Positions 7,003 through 14,757 of a DNA stretch of 53,620 nt are shown here, piece by piece. The stretch is from positions 1-53,620 of the forward strand of contig JASGCO010000008.1 in the NCBI GenBank assembly GCA_030054095.1, given 5' to 3'. The first letter of the stretch is position 1. Every line of letters starts with the position of its first letter. The position numbers and the translations under genes were made by a program. The notes below the pieces were generated by a model. That model saw only the letters and a program-made list of their open reading frames with translations. It was not told the origin of the DNA and ran no database searches. Source of the stretch: Sediminibacterium sp. Its GTDB lineage: Bacteria > Bacteroidota > Bacteroidia > B-17B0 > Aurantibacillaceae.

Positions 7003-7653
7003 TTATTTCCCAAAACCATTTTCTATGGCATATTTCATTAAATGTTTTGAATTGGGTAAATCTAGTTTTGCTAATAAATTTTTGCGATTCGTTTCAACGG
7101 TACTCTCTGCAATAAAAAGTTTTTTACCTATTTCTTTGCTACTTAAGCCGTCAGCAATCAAGTGTAGCACCTCTATTTCTCTAGGGGTAAATTTTATCGT
7201 TTTCTCATTCCCCAAACTTTTATTTTGTAGGGCTTTTATACTGATCTGCGTAACTTCTTTGTCGAAATACTCATTCCCGGCAGCAATTTCACGAATAGCT
7301 TTAACAAGTTCATCACTTCCTCTATCTTTAATGATATAACCCGACACCCCCGATTTTAAGAGTTTGCCAACGTGCCGTTCGTCTTTATGAAGACTAAGCA
7401 CAAGAATTTTTGTTTTAGGATACTTTTGTCGTATACTTAAGGTAGCTTCATCCCCGTTCATTTCGGGCATGCCAATATCAAGAACAGCTATATCTACTTT
7501 ATGATAGGCAAGAATATCCATGACCTGAATTCCATTCATCGCTTCCCCAACAATATTTATGTCTTTTTCCTGGCTGAGCAATGAACGTAATCCGTCTAAC
7601 ATCATTTTGTGATCATCTGCGATCAGAACATTTATTTTGTTTTTATTTTCCAT
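7003..7653 (-). CDS. NarL/LuxR-type response regulator
   Basis: 216 residues from ATG. The receiver domain (about 7-125) has acidic residues D13-D14 (LIADDHKMML), the phosphoacceptor D59 in VAVLDIGMPEMNG and a lysine in GYIIKDRGS. The C-terminal LuxR helix-turn-helix (about 150-210) contains FTPREIEVLHLIADGLSSKE and AESTVETNRKNLLAKL. It starts 3 bases after the stop of the sensor kinase gene, so the two form a two-component pair. Genes upstream in the same operon encode a caspase-like protease and an unknown protein, so those may be its targets or its inputs. Target promoters cannot be read here. Confidence 0.93.
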   Translation of the reverse strand: MENKNKINVLIADDHKMMLDGLRSLLSQEKDINIVGEAMNGIQVMDILAYHKVDIAVLDIGMPEMNGDEATLSIRQKYPKTKILVLSLHKDERHVGKLLKSGVSGYIIKDRGSDELVKAIREIAAGNEYFDKEVTQISIKALQNKSLGNEKTIKFTPREIEVLHLIADGLSSKEIGKKLFIAESTVETNRKNLLAKLDLPNSKHLMKYAIENGFGK

Positions 7654-7656
7654 AGT

Positions 7657-9690
7657 TTAGAGTGATTCAGTGTTTAATGGGATATCAATAATAGTAGTAG
7701 TTCCTTTACCTTTAACGGAATCTATATTCCAGGATCCGTTCAGTTTTTGTACACGGTTATTAATGTTAGATAAGCCAATGCCTTTACCGGCAGTATCTTT
7801 TACATCAAACCCTTTTCCGTCGTCTTCAACCATCAGGTTAATGTTTTTATGGCTTTTGGTGAGTTGTATCACTACTTTTTGCGCCTGCGCATGTTTAATA
7901 ATATTGGTGAGTAATTCCTGAATAACCCTGTAAATGTTAAGTTCAATGGCGGAATCTACTTTCTCACCCAGGCCATAGGTGTTTAAGGTGATAGTTATGC
8001 GGCCCGACAACTCAAACCGTTCGCATAATTGTTTAAGAGCACCTTCTATGCCTTGCTCCGTTAAAATACCGGTGGCCATATCGTGCGATATACGGCGGAC
8101 ACTATCCATGGCTTCGTCCAGCATACCATTAATTTTACTGTACTGGTGTTTGTTTTCTGATACGATCCGTTCAAGTGAATTTTCCATTGATTTAAACGCG
8201 TATTTGGTAGCGGCCAGAATACTGCCAATGGTGTCGTGCAACTCCAGCGATAAACGTTTGCGTTCCTTTTCCTGCCCCTCCAGCATGGCATCCAGCGATT
8301 GTAATTCCTGTTCTTTAAGCGCGTATTTCAGTTGCCGCATATTGCGTTTGGCTCTCGCCGACTTATAAATCAGGAAGAAAATAATCAGAAGGAGAATGAT
8401 GGCAAGCGACATGCCAGCAATGATGTATTTCTGCGAGCGATTTTTTTCATAACTGATTTTAAGTTTATAGTCTTGTTCTTTTATAGTGGATTCGAGTTCT
8501 ATGGCACTCCTTAACGATTCATGAAGCGAGTCGTTAAGTGTCAGGTACTGATCTGTATAGAACAATGCGGAGTCTTTATTTCCGGAGCGTTTAAATACTT
8601 TACCTATTTCGCCTAAAGTAATGAGACGTTCAGGAAGTGCTCCGGTTTTTTGTGTAAGCCAAAGGGCTTTGTGGAGATAGGGAATGGCAATGCTGTATTT
8701 TCCCTGATCAGACATCAGTCCGCCAATGGCTCGATACCCTTCGTAAAGCCCTTCGGTATTTCCCGATCGTTCCGATTGTTTCAGGCTTAATGTATAATAG
8801 TGAATGGCGGAATCAGGTTTATTAAGTGTTTCATAAATAACACCAATGTTAAACAGGGACCCTTTTATGTCATCCTCATAGCCATTCCGGTTCCTGATCT
8901 CAATGCTTTTTTTATAATTTTGTAGCGCAACGCTGTATTGTTCCATGTTATAATATACGTTACCAAGACTGTTAAATACTTTTGCAAGTTCTCTGTGATT
9001 ATTTAGCCGGTCGTATAATTTCGCCGCTTCATTTAACTGAGTAATAGCCTTGGTGTATTCTTTGTGTTCTTCATAGATGTTTCCGAGATTAAATGTTACA
9101 GAAGCAAGTCCTTCTTCATCGGGATACTTCTGAAACGTAGATTGTGCGTCGTGCGCTTGTTTAATGGCATTACTATAATCTCCCGATTTCATATAAATGG
9201 CTGCCATATTATTCTGAATGCGCGCTTTCTCCTTTTCAGCTTCCGGGTCTCCTGATTTGGAATGGAGTAACTGAATGGCAGTTTGCCCTGTTTCGAGGGC
9301 TTTGGTCATATTCCCTCTTAGCTTATAGATACTGATAATATTTCGGTAAGAACTGGCTGTGCTGGTGATTTCTTTTAGTTTTTGCCGGATATCAAGACTC
9401 TTACGGTAATAGTATTCTGCTGAATCGTAGTTGCCTTTTACTTTGTGGTAGTGACCAAGCACGTTGTAACTATACGATAGGCCACGCACGTAGTTGCTTT
9501 TTTCCGCAAGTTGTATCGCCTGCATAGCATCTGTTTTCGATTTTTCAAGATTCTGGTTGCGTATATCCCAGGCTTTTCGGTTAAGCAGGTCAATAGCGCC
9601 TGTGTCCGCCTGAAGAATACTCTTCTGACTGGCCACAGGCGTATATAGCAATATGAAAAGGATGGTTATGATAGTAAAGGAGGTTTTCAT
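7657..9690 (-). CDS. TPR sensor histidine kinase (HisKA_3/HATPase)
   Basis: 677 residues. The start is set at the ATG at 9690, which gives a clear signal peptide (MKTSFTIITILFILLYTPV). The longer frame adds 19 residues with no such feature. Residues about 40-400 are tandem TPR repeats (DYSNAIKQAHDAQSTFQKYP, EYTKAITQLNEAAKLYDRLN), expected in the periplasm. One membrane helix lies near 417-438, followed by a coiled coil. The dimerisation helix carries the phosphorylated histidine H485 in LELHDTIGS. The ATPase domain has NIIKHAQA (N box), DDGKGFD (G1) and GIGLSNINNRV (G2). Such periplasmic TPR kinases are common in Bacteroidota. It begins 53 bases after the 119-residue gene and is followed at once by its regulator. 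Confidence 0.92.
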   Translation of the reverse strand: MKTSFTIITILFILLYTPVASQKSILQADTGAIDLLNRKAWDIRNQNLEKSKTDAMQAIQLAEKSNYVRGLSYSYNVLGHYHKVKGNYDSAEYYYRKSLDIRQKLKEITSTASSYRNIISIYKLRGNMTKALETGQTAIQLLHSKSGDPEAEKEKARIQNNMAAIYMKSGDYSNAIKQAHDAQSTFQKYPDEEGLASVTFNLGNIYEEHKEYTKAITQLNEAAKLYDRLNNHRELAKVFNSLGNVYYNMEQYSVALQNYKKSIEIRNRNGYEDDIKGSLFNIGVIYETLNKPDSAIHYYTLSLKQSERSGNTEGLYEGYRAIGGLMSDQGKYSIAIPYLHKALWLTQKTGALPERLITLGEIGKVFKRSGNKDSALFYTDQYLTLNDSLHESLRSAIELESTIKEQDYKLKISYEKNRSQKYIIAGMSLAIILLLIIFFLIYKSARAKRNMRQLKYALKEQELQSLDAMLEGQEKERKRLSLELHDTIGSILAATKYAFKSMENSLERIVSENKHQYSKINGMLDEAMDSVRRISHDMATGILTEQGIEGALKQLCERFELSGRITITLNTYGLGEKVDSAIELNIYRVIQELLTNIIKHAQAQKVVIQLTKSHKNINLMVEDDGKGFDVKDTAGKGIGLSNINNRVQKLNGSWNIDSVKGKGTTTIIDIPLNTESL

Positions 9691-9743
9691 GTTATAAAAA
9701 TAGTAATAAGAGCATTTGCCTCCTATACTTCCTGTTCTGTTCT

Positions 9744-10103
9744 TCAAGGCGTTGGCATACCAGAATCATCTGCATCGTCTTTATGTGTTTTACGACGACC
9801 TAAGACATTGTTTGTACTGGCGTGTAATACTTTCACATCCAGAAAGGGGGCATCTGTATTTAATGCGATGCCGGTGAGTTCGAGGGTGTGAACAACAGGT
9901 GTTAACAGGTCCATATCCGGAAGGTCGCTATCTTCCGCTATCCGTAAATTAACGGTAAATACGCCATCTGTAGAATTGGTAGATAGTGTGTCATATCCGT
10001 TTGCTTTAAAGCGGGAATTGTCCATCCACGTAATAACATGAATGTAATAGGTGTTGGTTGCCTGATTTTTTCTGAGATGTACTTGTGGTTTTGCTAATTG
10101 CAT
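9744..10103 (-). CDS. Hypothetical protein linked to caspase and two-component genes
   Basis: 119 residues. The start is the ATG at 10103 (MQLAKPQVHLRKNQ). The frame extends further into the caspase gene but that part is only overlap. No signal peptide or membrane segment is visible. The sequence reads as a small beta-rich domain (TNTYYIHVITWMDNSRFK, VVHTLELTGIALN) with an acidic, disordered tail (HKDDADDSGMPTP). I do not recognise the family. It starts 25 bases after the caspase stop, and the kinase starts 53 bases after its own stop. Position suggests a partner, substrate or inhibitor of the caspase-like protein, without direct evidence. Confidence 0.6.
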   Translation of the reverse strand: MQLAKPQVHLRKNQATNTYYIHVITWMDNSRFKANGYDTLSTNSTDGVFTVNLRIAEDSDLPDMDLLTPVVHTLELTGIALNTDAPFLDVKVLHASTNNVLGRRKTHKDDADDSGMPTP

Positions 10104-10128
10104 GATTTTATTTTTAGGGGTTAGTAAT

Positions 10129-10917
10129 TTATACACGTAATTTAAAGGGGTGTTGCAGCGCCAGATTTGTCCTGGAAAATCCCATGGTTTGTACTTCCGG
10201 TTTTTGTAAATAACCAGCTTCTTGTTCAATGTTCCGGATAATGTCCTGATAGGTTCCGTCAAAACGTCCATAGTCCCAGAATTTTAAAAGCAGACTGGTA
10301 AAACGAGAATAGTGCGCGCCATCCTGTGCTCTGCGTTGGTCTTCGCAGGCAGATAAGTGAATAATATCTGCTTTGATTTCAGGATCGTTCAGATGTTTAC
10401 TGAGTACAGTGTGCGCGTTAATCGTAACCTCTCTCGACCAGCAGCGGGTTCCTGGAGAATACGGGTTGCTGAAGCAATCGTTACTCCATATTCTTAAGGC
10501 AGTACGGCTGTGACAACTGGATGAAACAACAATGATGCGAACGCCTTCATTAAACTGTTTCCACTTTTGACCAATTTCATCATCTATGATATGCCCATCG
10601 TAAAAGCACCAGGTTTCATCTTTTCCATCGGCTTCATCGTTATTATCGTCTGCAATTTGACCGCCATGCCCCGAAAAACTCAGGAGGAATGTATCTCCCG
10701 GTTCCAGTATCCGGATACAATGATCGAGGTGTGAAAGAAAGTTGGATCGTGTTGCCTCTTCTGTCAGTAACAGGGTAGGGCAGGTATAGCCCTCTGTAAC
10801 AGCAATGGCGGCCATGGCCCTCGCATCGTTTTCCGGCGCTCGTAAAAGCCCTTGCCCTCTGTACGCACCTGTTTTCAGCCTGTTTATTCCGATATTTAAT
10901 GATAGTCCTTTAGGCAT
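10129..10917 (-). CDS. Caspase-like protease (C14, metacaspase-like)
   Basis: 262 residues. I use the ATG at 10917; the frame extends 9 bases further to a TTG. The fold starts with LSLNIGINRL and the NDARAMAAIA segment. The catalytic histidine is H84 in FSFSGHGGQ-like context (SGHGGQ, 82-87) and the catalytic cysteine is C135 in VVSSSCHSR (130-138). The acidic DDNNDEADGKDETW (90-103) after the histidine is characteristic of metacaspases and bacterial relatives. It lacks the C-terminal extension of the other caspase in this window, and the two are only distantly alike. It heads a tight operon with a 119-residue protein, a TPR kinase and a NarL-type regulator. Substrate unknown; the catalytic dyad is intact. 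Confidence 0.85.
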   Translation of the reverse strand: MPKGLSLNIGINRLKTGAYRGQGLLRAPENDARAMAAIAVTEGYTCPTLLLTEEATRSNFLSHLDHCIRILEPGDTFLLSFSGHGGQIADDNNDEADGKDETWCFYDGHIIDDEIGQKWKQFNEGVRIIVVSSSCHSRTALRIWSNDCFSNPYSPGTRCWSREVTINAHTVLSKHLNDPEIKADIIHLSACEDQRRAQDGAHYSRFTSLLLKFWDYGRFDGTYQDIIRNIEQEAGYLQKPEVQTMGFSRTNLALQHPFKLRV

Positions 10918-10923
10918 ATACCA

Positions 10924-10931
10924 CAAAGGTA
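10924..10931 (-). promoter_or_regulatory. Candidate -7 element for the second caspase operon
   Basis: On the minus strand this is TACCTTTG, an exact TAnnTTTG match, ending only six bases before the ATG at 10917. Transcription from it would start at or near the start codon and give a leaderless message. No TTTG -33 box is seen at the usual distance. Confidence 0.3.
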
Positions 10932-11033
10932 CAGGGTGACACAGGCTGCTTTTATCCCTGTAAACGTGTTTTTATATCCCTACTTGTGGGGAAATTTGAA
11001 ATGTGTCTGATAGTTGTGTGGGTGAGTTTGAAT

Positions 11034-11071
11034 TATTGCACTCTCTGAATTTTTTTTCAGAGAGTGCAATA
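11034..11071. terminator. Perfect 15-bp hairpin between caspase and epimerase genes
   Basis: TATTGCACTCTCTGA and TCAGAGAGTGCAATA pair exactly around an A/T loop of eight bases. It lies 52 bases beyond the stop of the minus-strand epimerase-like gene and before the second caspase operon. No T-run follows on either strand, so it may be a terminator or an RNA-end stabiliser. Confidence 0.5.
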
Positions 11072-11122
11072 CAAGGATAGAGCCTTTTCAGGTATTAGTT
11101 CGCAGTGGCAGAGTTGGTTTCG

Positions 11123-11761
11123 TTAAGCAACCATATCTTCATAAAACATAACTTGTTTGGCAGGTTTTTGTTTGGCTGCGGCCAACATCGCCTTGGCTAC
11201 GGTTTCCGCTTTAATGGAACGGTAGTTTTTTAAGGGTCCCCATAGCAGTAAATTAATAATGTAAAAGGCGTATTGCGCTATTTTTTCACCTGGTCTGAAT
11301 TCTTTTCTTGGACCGGTAAGTAAAGAGGGGCGCATAAAACAGGCTTGACTACCAAAATGGGTTTTTATACCTTCTTCCATGTCGTACTTTGTACGCAGAT
11401 AAAAATTTCCACCGGCAGAAGCTCCAATACTACTTACACTGATCATCCATTTTACGCCATTTCCCGCTGAAAGCTCTGCTATCTTTACCGGATAAAGACA
11501 GTCAATAGTGTACTGCGCCTCTTTTGATCCGGCTACTTTAAGCGTAGTGCCCAGACAATTAAACACAACATCCCCTGTGAGTTGATGTTGTTGCAATGCC
11601 AGGGTAGTATAATCACAAATCACTTCCTGTAATTTTGGATGCGTACGGTGTAATGATTTTCTGACAAATACTTTTACAGTGTTTACCATATCATCCCGCA
11701 GGCAATTTTCAAGGAGCGATTGACCAATTAAACCGGTGGCACCAAATAGTAAAATAGTCAT
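11123..11761 (-). CDS. NAD(P)-binding epimerase-like protein (HTATIP2-like SDR)
   Basis: 212 residues from ATG. The Rossmann start TILLFGATGLIGQSL has the GxxGxxG dinucleotide motif. A serine stretch (MISVSSIGAS) and the YLRTKYDME segment give the Y-x-x-x-K pair of atypical short-chain dehydrogenases. The length and ending (RSIKAETVAKAMLAAA) fit the NAD(P)H-binding family near HTATIP2. The substrate is unknown; relatives act as redox-sensing or quinone-related oxidoreductases. The gene starts 21 bases after the pirin stop, so it is probably co-transcribed with it. Confidence 0.85.
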   Translation of the reverse strand: MTILLFGATGLIGQSLLENCLRDDMVNTVKVFVRKSLHRTHPKLQEVICDYTTLALQQHQLTGDVVFNCLGTTLKVAGSKEAQYTIDCLYPVKIAELSAGNGVKWMISVSSIGASAGGNFYLRTKYDMEEGIKTHFGSQACFMRPSLLTGPRKEFRPGEKIAQYAFYIINLLLWGPLKNYRSIKAETVAKAMLAAAKQKPAKQVMFYEDMVA

Positions 11762-11782
11762 GTTCTTTTAGTAAGTAAATGA

Positions 11783-12928
11783 TTAGGCAGGTTTAACTTC
11801 TTCTTTTCCGTCTGCGTGTCTGGCAAACCGTGTTTTACCGCGCTCGTGAACCTGATCGTACTTAGGCCATGGCCAGCCGCCAAATTGTGTTTTGTGATAA
11901 TCTTCAAAAGCCTGGTTTATTTCTTCTTTTGTATTCATCACAAACGGACCATATTGAATAACCGGTTCATTAATAGGGCGGCCTTGCAATACCAATATAC
12001 TGACGTCAGTTTTTCCGGCTTTTAGCAACAAATCTACTGCTGGTTCAACACTCACGCCACTGTATCTGGAAACAGCTGTTCCTGAAACGGACAGTTCTTC
12101 ACCTTCGTAAAAGTAAAGTGTGCGGTTGATGCCTTGTTCTGTTTTAGGCAGTAACCACTCCGCACCAGCGTCCATTTTTAGGTTTAATACCATTACCTGA
12201 TTTCGTTCGTCAGCGGCCCATGAATCGGGCGGCGGGGTTGGTGCTTTATGTTCGTTTATTGAACCGGCAATTAATTCGATACGTGTGGTTTTGCCTGTTT
12301 TGTCTTTTATATGAAGATTAGGGATAGCTTCTCTCCAAAGCATTTTAAAGTGTGGCGAAACCATTTTGTTTTTTTTCGGAAGGTTTAACCAGATCTGAAA
12401 AAGCTCCATGGGATTTTCGTTTTCAGCACTTAGTAAAGGAAACATTTCAGAATGTTGTACGCCTTTACCGGCTGTCATCCATTGTACATCCCCGTTTCCA
12501 TAACGTCCCGCAGCGCCCATGGAATCCGCGTGATCAACATACCCCTGACGCACAACTGTAATGGTTTCAAATCCACGGTGCGGATGACCCGGGAAGCCAG
12601 GAACGGTTTTGCCGTGATACATCCTGAACCCATCTTTAATAATGAAATCATCTCCCATGTGTCTTCCTTTCAGAAAAGACGTATCCGGCCCCATTAACGG
12701 ATTGCCTTTCGGGAATTTATCTTCGTGATGCACACAAAACAGAAACGGATCGGCCGTTTCCCATTGGAAACCAAGAGGTGTGATTGATTTTACAGGGTTC
12801 ATAGGCGTATTTTCGCTCATTGTTTTTTTTAGTGTTTGTGATAAATGAATAACCGGTGTAGCAATTGCGGATCCAATCACCAAACCAACGCGTGAAAGAA
12901 AGTTTCGCCGTGGCAGAGATGTATTCAT
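11783..12928 (-). CDS. Pirin family protein with Tat-like signal
   Basis: 381 residues from ATG. The bicupin pirin core begins near residue 50. Metal ligands are present: H115 and H117 in GHPHRGFET, and H159 and E161 in GKGVQHSEM. The C-terminal cupin follows (YFYEGEELSVSG). Bacterial pirins bind iron or other metals, and some oxidise flavonoids such as quercetin. It is unusual in having about 40 extra N-terminal residues with a twin-arginine-like start (PRRNFLSRVG) and a hydrophobic stretch (LVIGSAIATPVI), so it may be exported folded with its metal. A lower start (M37, TMSEN) would give a normal cytoplasmic pirin. The epimerase-like gene follows after 21 bases. Confidence 0.88.
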   Translation of the reverse strand: MNTSLPRRNFLSRVGLVIGSAIATPVIHLSQTLKKTMSENTPMNPVKSITPLGFQWETADPFLFCVHHEDKFPKGNPLMGPDTSFLKGRHMGDDFIIKDGFRMYHGKTVPGFPGHPHRGFETITVVRQGYVDHADSMGAAGRYGNGDVQWMTAGKGVQHSEMFPLLSAENENPMELFQIWLNLPKKNKMVSPHFKMLWREAIPNLHIKDKTGKTTRIELIAGSINEHKAPTPPPDSWAADERNQVMVLNLKMDAGAEWLLPKTEQGINRTLYFYEGEELSVSGTAVSRYSGVSVEPAVDLLLKAGKTDVSILVLQGRPINEPVIQYGPFVMNTKEEINQAFEDYHKTQFGGWPWPKYDQVHERGKTRFARHADGKEEVKPA

Positions 12929-13121
12929 ACTGTAGTAATTATGCTATAAACTTACTAAAAAAGCGACGTTTTAAACTTAAGGTAGATTAAGTTAGGAGAG
13001 ACGTTTAAAAGTAATATAGGGGTCAGCGTCTGCATTTGGTATTAATAGCAAATAGACAGAAAATTTTGGCATGTAACAGAAATCCTGTTGTCTATTTGCG
13101 GTTAACATACTGTCAATAAAC

Positions 13122-13152
13122 AAAAAGGTTGTCCTTTTAAGAACAACCTTTT
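13122..13152 (-). terminator. Terminator of the coiled-coil lipoprotein gene
   Basis: AAAAGGTTGT (13123-13132) pairs with ACAACCTTTT (13143-13152). On the minus strand the stem is followed by TTTTTGTTTATT, a normal intrinsic terminator 24 bases after the stop at 13176. Confidence 0.75.
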
Positions 13153-13175
13153 CTGAATTGACTGGGGAGAGTGAA

Positions 13176-14039
13176 TTAGTCAATTACAATTACCAGATAT
13201 TTTGAAGCACTCCAGAACTCATCCGGATTAGTAATTTCGAGTTTTTCAACTGTTTTATCGCCAACCAGTTTATACGAACTGGAAGGATGATTAGTGATGA
13301 TTTTAGCTTTTTTAGCGCCAATGTTAATAACAGTAGTGTTGGCAATATTTATTTTAGTAAAATAATCGCGGTTAAAATCTTCTTTTATCTTGGTCGATTT
13401 ACCCATGCCGATAAAACCACCTTCTTTAGTAATGATATTTTTTTCTTTCAATTCTTTGCTTGTTCCAAAAGCATAGTAGGCCGTTTGAATTACCTCTGTT
13501 TTTTCCGCAACTACTTTTTCGGTAGCTTCTACATTTGCTTTCAGATTACTGATGTCTATATTTAAGCCTTCAACTTGTGATTTAAGATCTGCAATTTCAC
13601 CATCTTTTTGGTTAATGGAGGTTTGCAGGTTTTCAATCATTTTTTGAAGACCTTCAATTTTAAGACTGCTTTTTTTCAGTTTTTCAGATAAGGCACCAAT
13701 TCGGTTCTTGTTTTTAGCCATCAGATCATAAATAGCCTGGATATCTTCTTTAATCTGATCTTCCTTGTTTTTAACATCTCCGGCTTTGCTGGTATTGGTT
13801 ACGATTTTTTCTTTTTCCTTAATAGTATTCAGATTTTCCTGAATTTCGTTAAAGGAGATAATAAATTCCTGTAAGGCGGCCTCTTTTTCTGAAAGTTTAC
13901 CGTTCAGATTGTTATTTACCGCGTTCAAGCTGTCAGCCAAAGGATTTCCTTCTTTGTCTGCTCCGCCGGAACAACTTCCTAAAGATAAACCGGCAAACAC
14001 CAGAATAGCTGTGCAAAAAAATAATTGGATACGTTTCAT
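13176..14039 (-). CDS. Coiled-coil lipoprotein
   Basis: 287 residues. The signal ends in the lipobox LGSC with Cys23, followed by SGGADKEG. Residues about 35-190 are predicted coiled coil, rich in K, E, N and L with heptad spacing (IEGLQKMIENLQTSINQKDG). The C-terminal 95 residues are a conserved-looking globular part with GGFIGMGKSTKIKEDF and SASKYLVIVID at the end. I recognise this as a family widespread in Bacteroidota with no established role. A periplasmic tethering or structural role is possible. It appears to be a single-gene unit with its own terminator just downstream. Confidence 0.8.
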   Translation of the reverse strand: MKRIQLFFCTAILVFAGLSLGSCSGGADKEGNPLADSLNAVNNNLNGKLSEKEAALQEFIISFNEIQENLNTIKEKEKIVTNTSKAGDVKNKEDQIKEDIQAIYDLMAKNKNRIGALSEKLKKSSLKIEGLQKMIENLQTSINQKDGEIADLKSQVEGLNIDISNLKANVEATEKVVAEKTEVIQTAYYAFGTSKELKEKNIITKEGGFIGMGKSTKIKEDFNRDYFTKINIANTTVINIGAKKAKIITNHPSSSYKLVGDKTVEKLEITNPDEFWSASKYLVIVID

Positions 14040-14138
14040 AATGACAATTTTAAAGATTTATACTTAACCGGCGGAAAAGTAACCCGCTTTAGTGTATTAA
14101 ATTTTAATAAATAAATTATAGAATAGGGGTCCTAAATG

Positions 14139-14549
14139 TTAACAAAATTCATCATACACCATTTTAAGGTGTTCACTGATCATAGCGGCATTACGACCTT
14201 CAATATTGTGGCGCTCTACAAAATGAACCAGTTCACCGTCTTTAAACAAGGCTATACTTGGACTACTTGGAGGGTAAGGAGAGAAATGTGTACGTGCCTG
14301 ATTAACGGCATCAACATCAAAACCGGCAAAGACAGTAGTTAACTTCGATGGCTTTTTATTGTGTTCAAGACTCATTTTTACTCCCGGACGGCAGGCACCT
14401 GCGGCACAGCCACATACGGAATTTACCACTACCAATACGGTTCCTGATGATTTAATGGCGGCATCAACAGCCTCTTTATTTGTTAATTCCTCAAAACCAG
14501 CCGATGTTAATTCAGCTTTCATGGGTTTTACGAGTGCTTCTGGATACAT
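14139..14549 (-). CDS. Bacilliredoxin (BrxA/BrxB family)
   Basis: 136 residues. The start is the ATG at 14549 (MYPEALVKPMK), which matches the family N-terminus. Upstream in-frame residues are not typical. The active-site motif is CGC at 46-48 (NSVCGCAAGACRPG), as in BrxA and BrxB, which remove bacillithiol from mixed disulphides during oxidative or electrophile stress. An extra cysteine (C53) follows. The rest is a thioredoxin-like fold (SPSIALFKDGELVHFVERHN). Members occur in Bacteroidota, many of which make bacillithiol. It is a single gene, divergent from the M16 peptidase. Confidence 0.9.
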   Translation of the reverse strand: MYPEALVKPMKAELTSAGFEELTNKEAVDAAIKSSGTVLVVVNSVCGCAAGACRPGVKMSLEHNKKPSKLTTVFAGFDVDAVNQARTHFSPYPPSSPSIALFKDGELVHFVERHNIEGRNAAMISEHLKMVYDEFC

Positions 14550-14695
14550 AATTGAAATTTTATGCAAAATTAAGCTAAAAAACAGTTTTACAGGCAAAAT
14601 ATGGTTAAAAAGCCTTAAAAGATAGATTAGCCTGAAAAATAAAGCAGGATTTGATAAGGGCAGGCACTTGTTATCTTGTTAATTTGTTAAACGCT

Positions 14696-14727
14696 TTTGG
14701 TGAAGCAGTAAATAAGAAATACCTTTA
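14696..14727 (+). promoter_or_regulatory. Bacteroidota-type promoter for the M16 peptidase
   Basis: TTTG at 14696-14699 and TACCTTTA at 14720-14727 are separated by 20 bases, close to the phylum consensus TTTG-N19-TAnnTTTG. The gene starts 30 bases downstream at 14758. Confidence 0.65.
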
Positions 14728-14757
14728 GCGCTTATCATTAATTAAGAAGAAAATTCT

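Noticed and set aside
12992..13183. 63-codon minus-strand frame after the lipoprotein gene
   Set aside because: It spans the lipoprotein terminator hairpin and overlaps its stop codon; composition is not protein-like.
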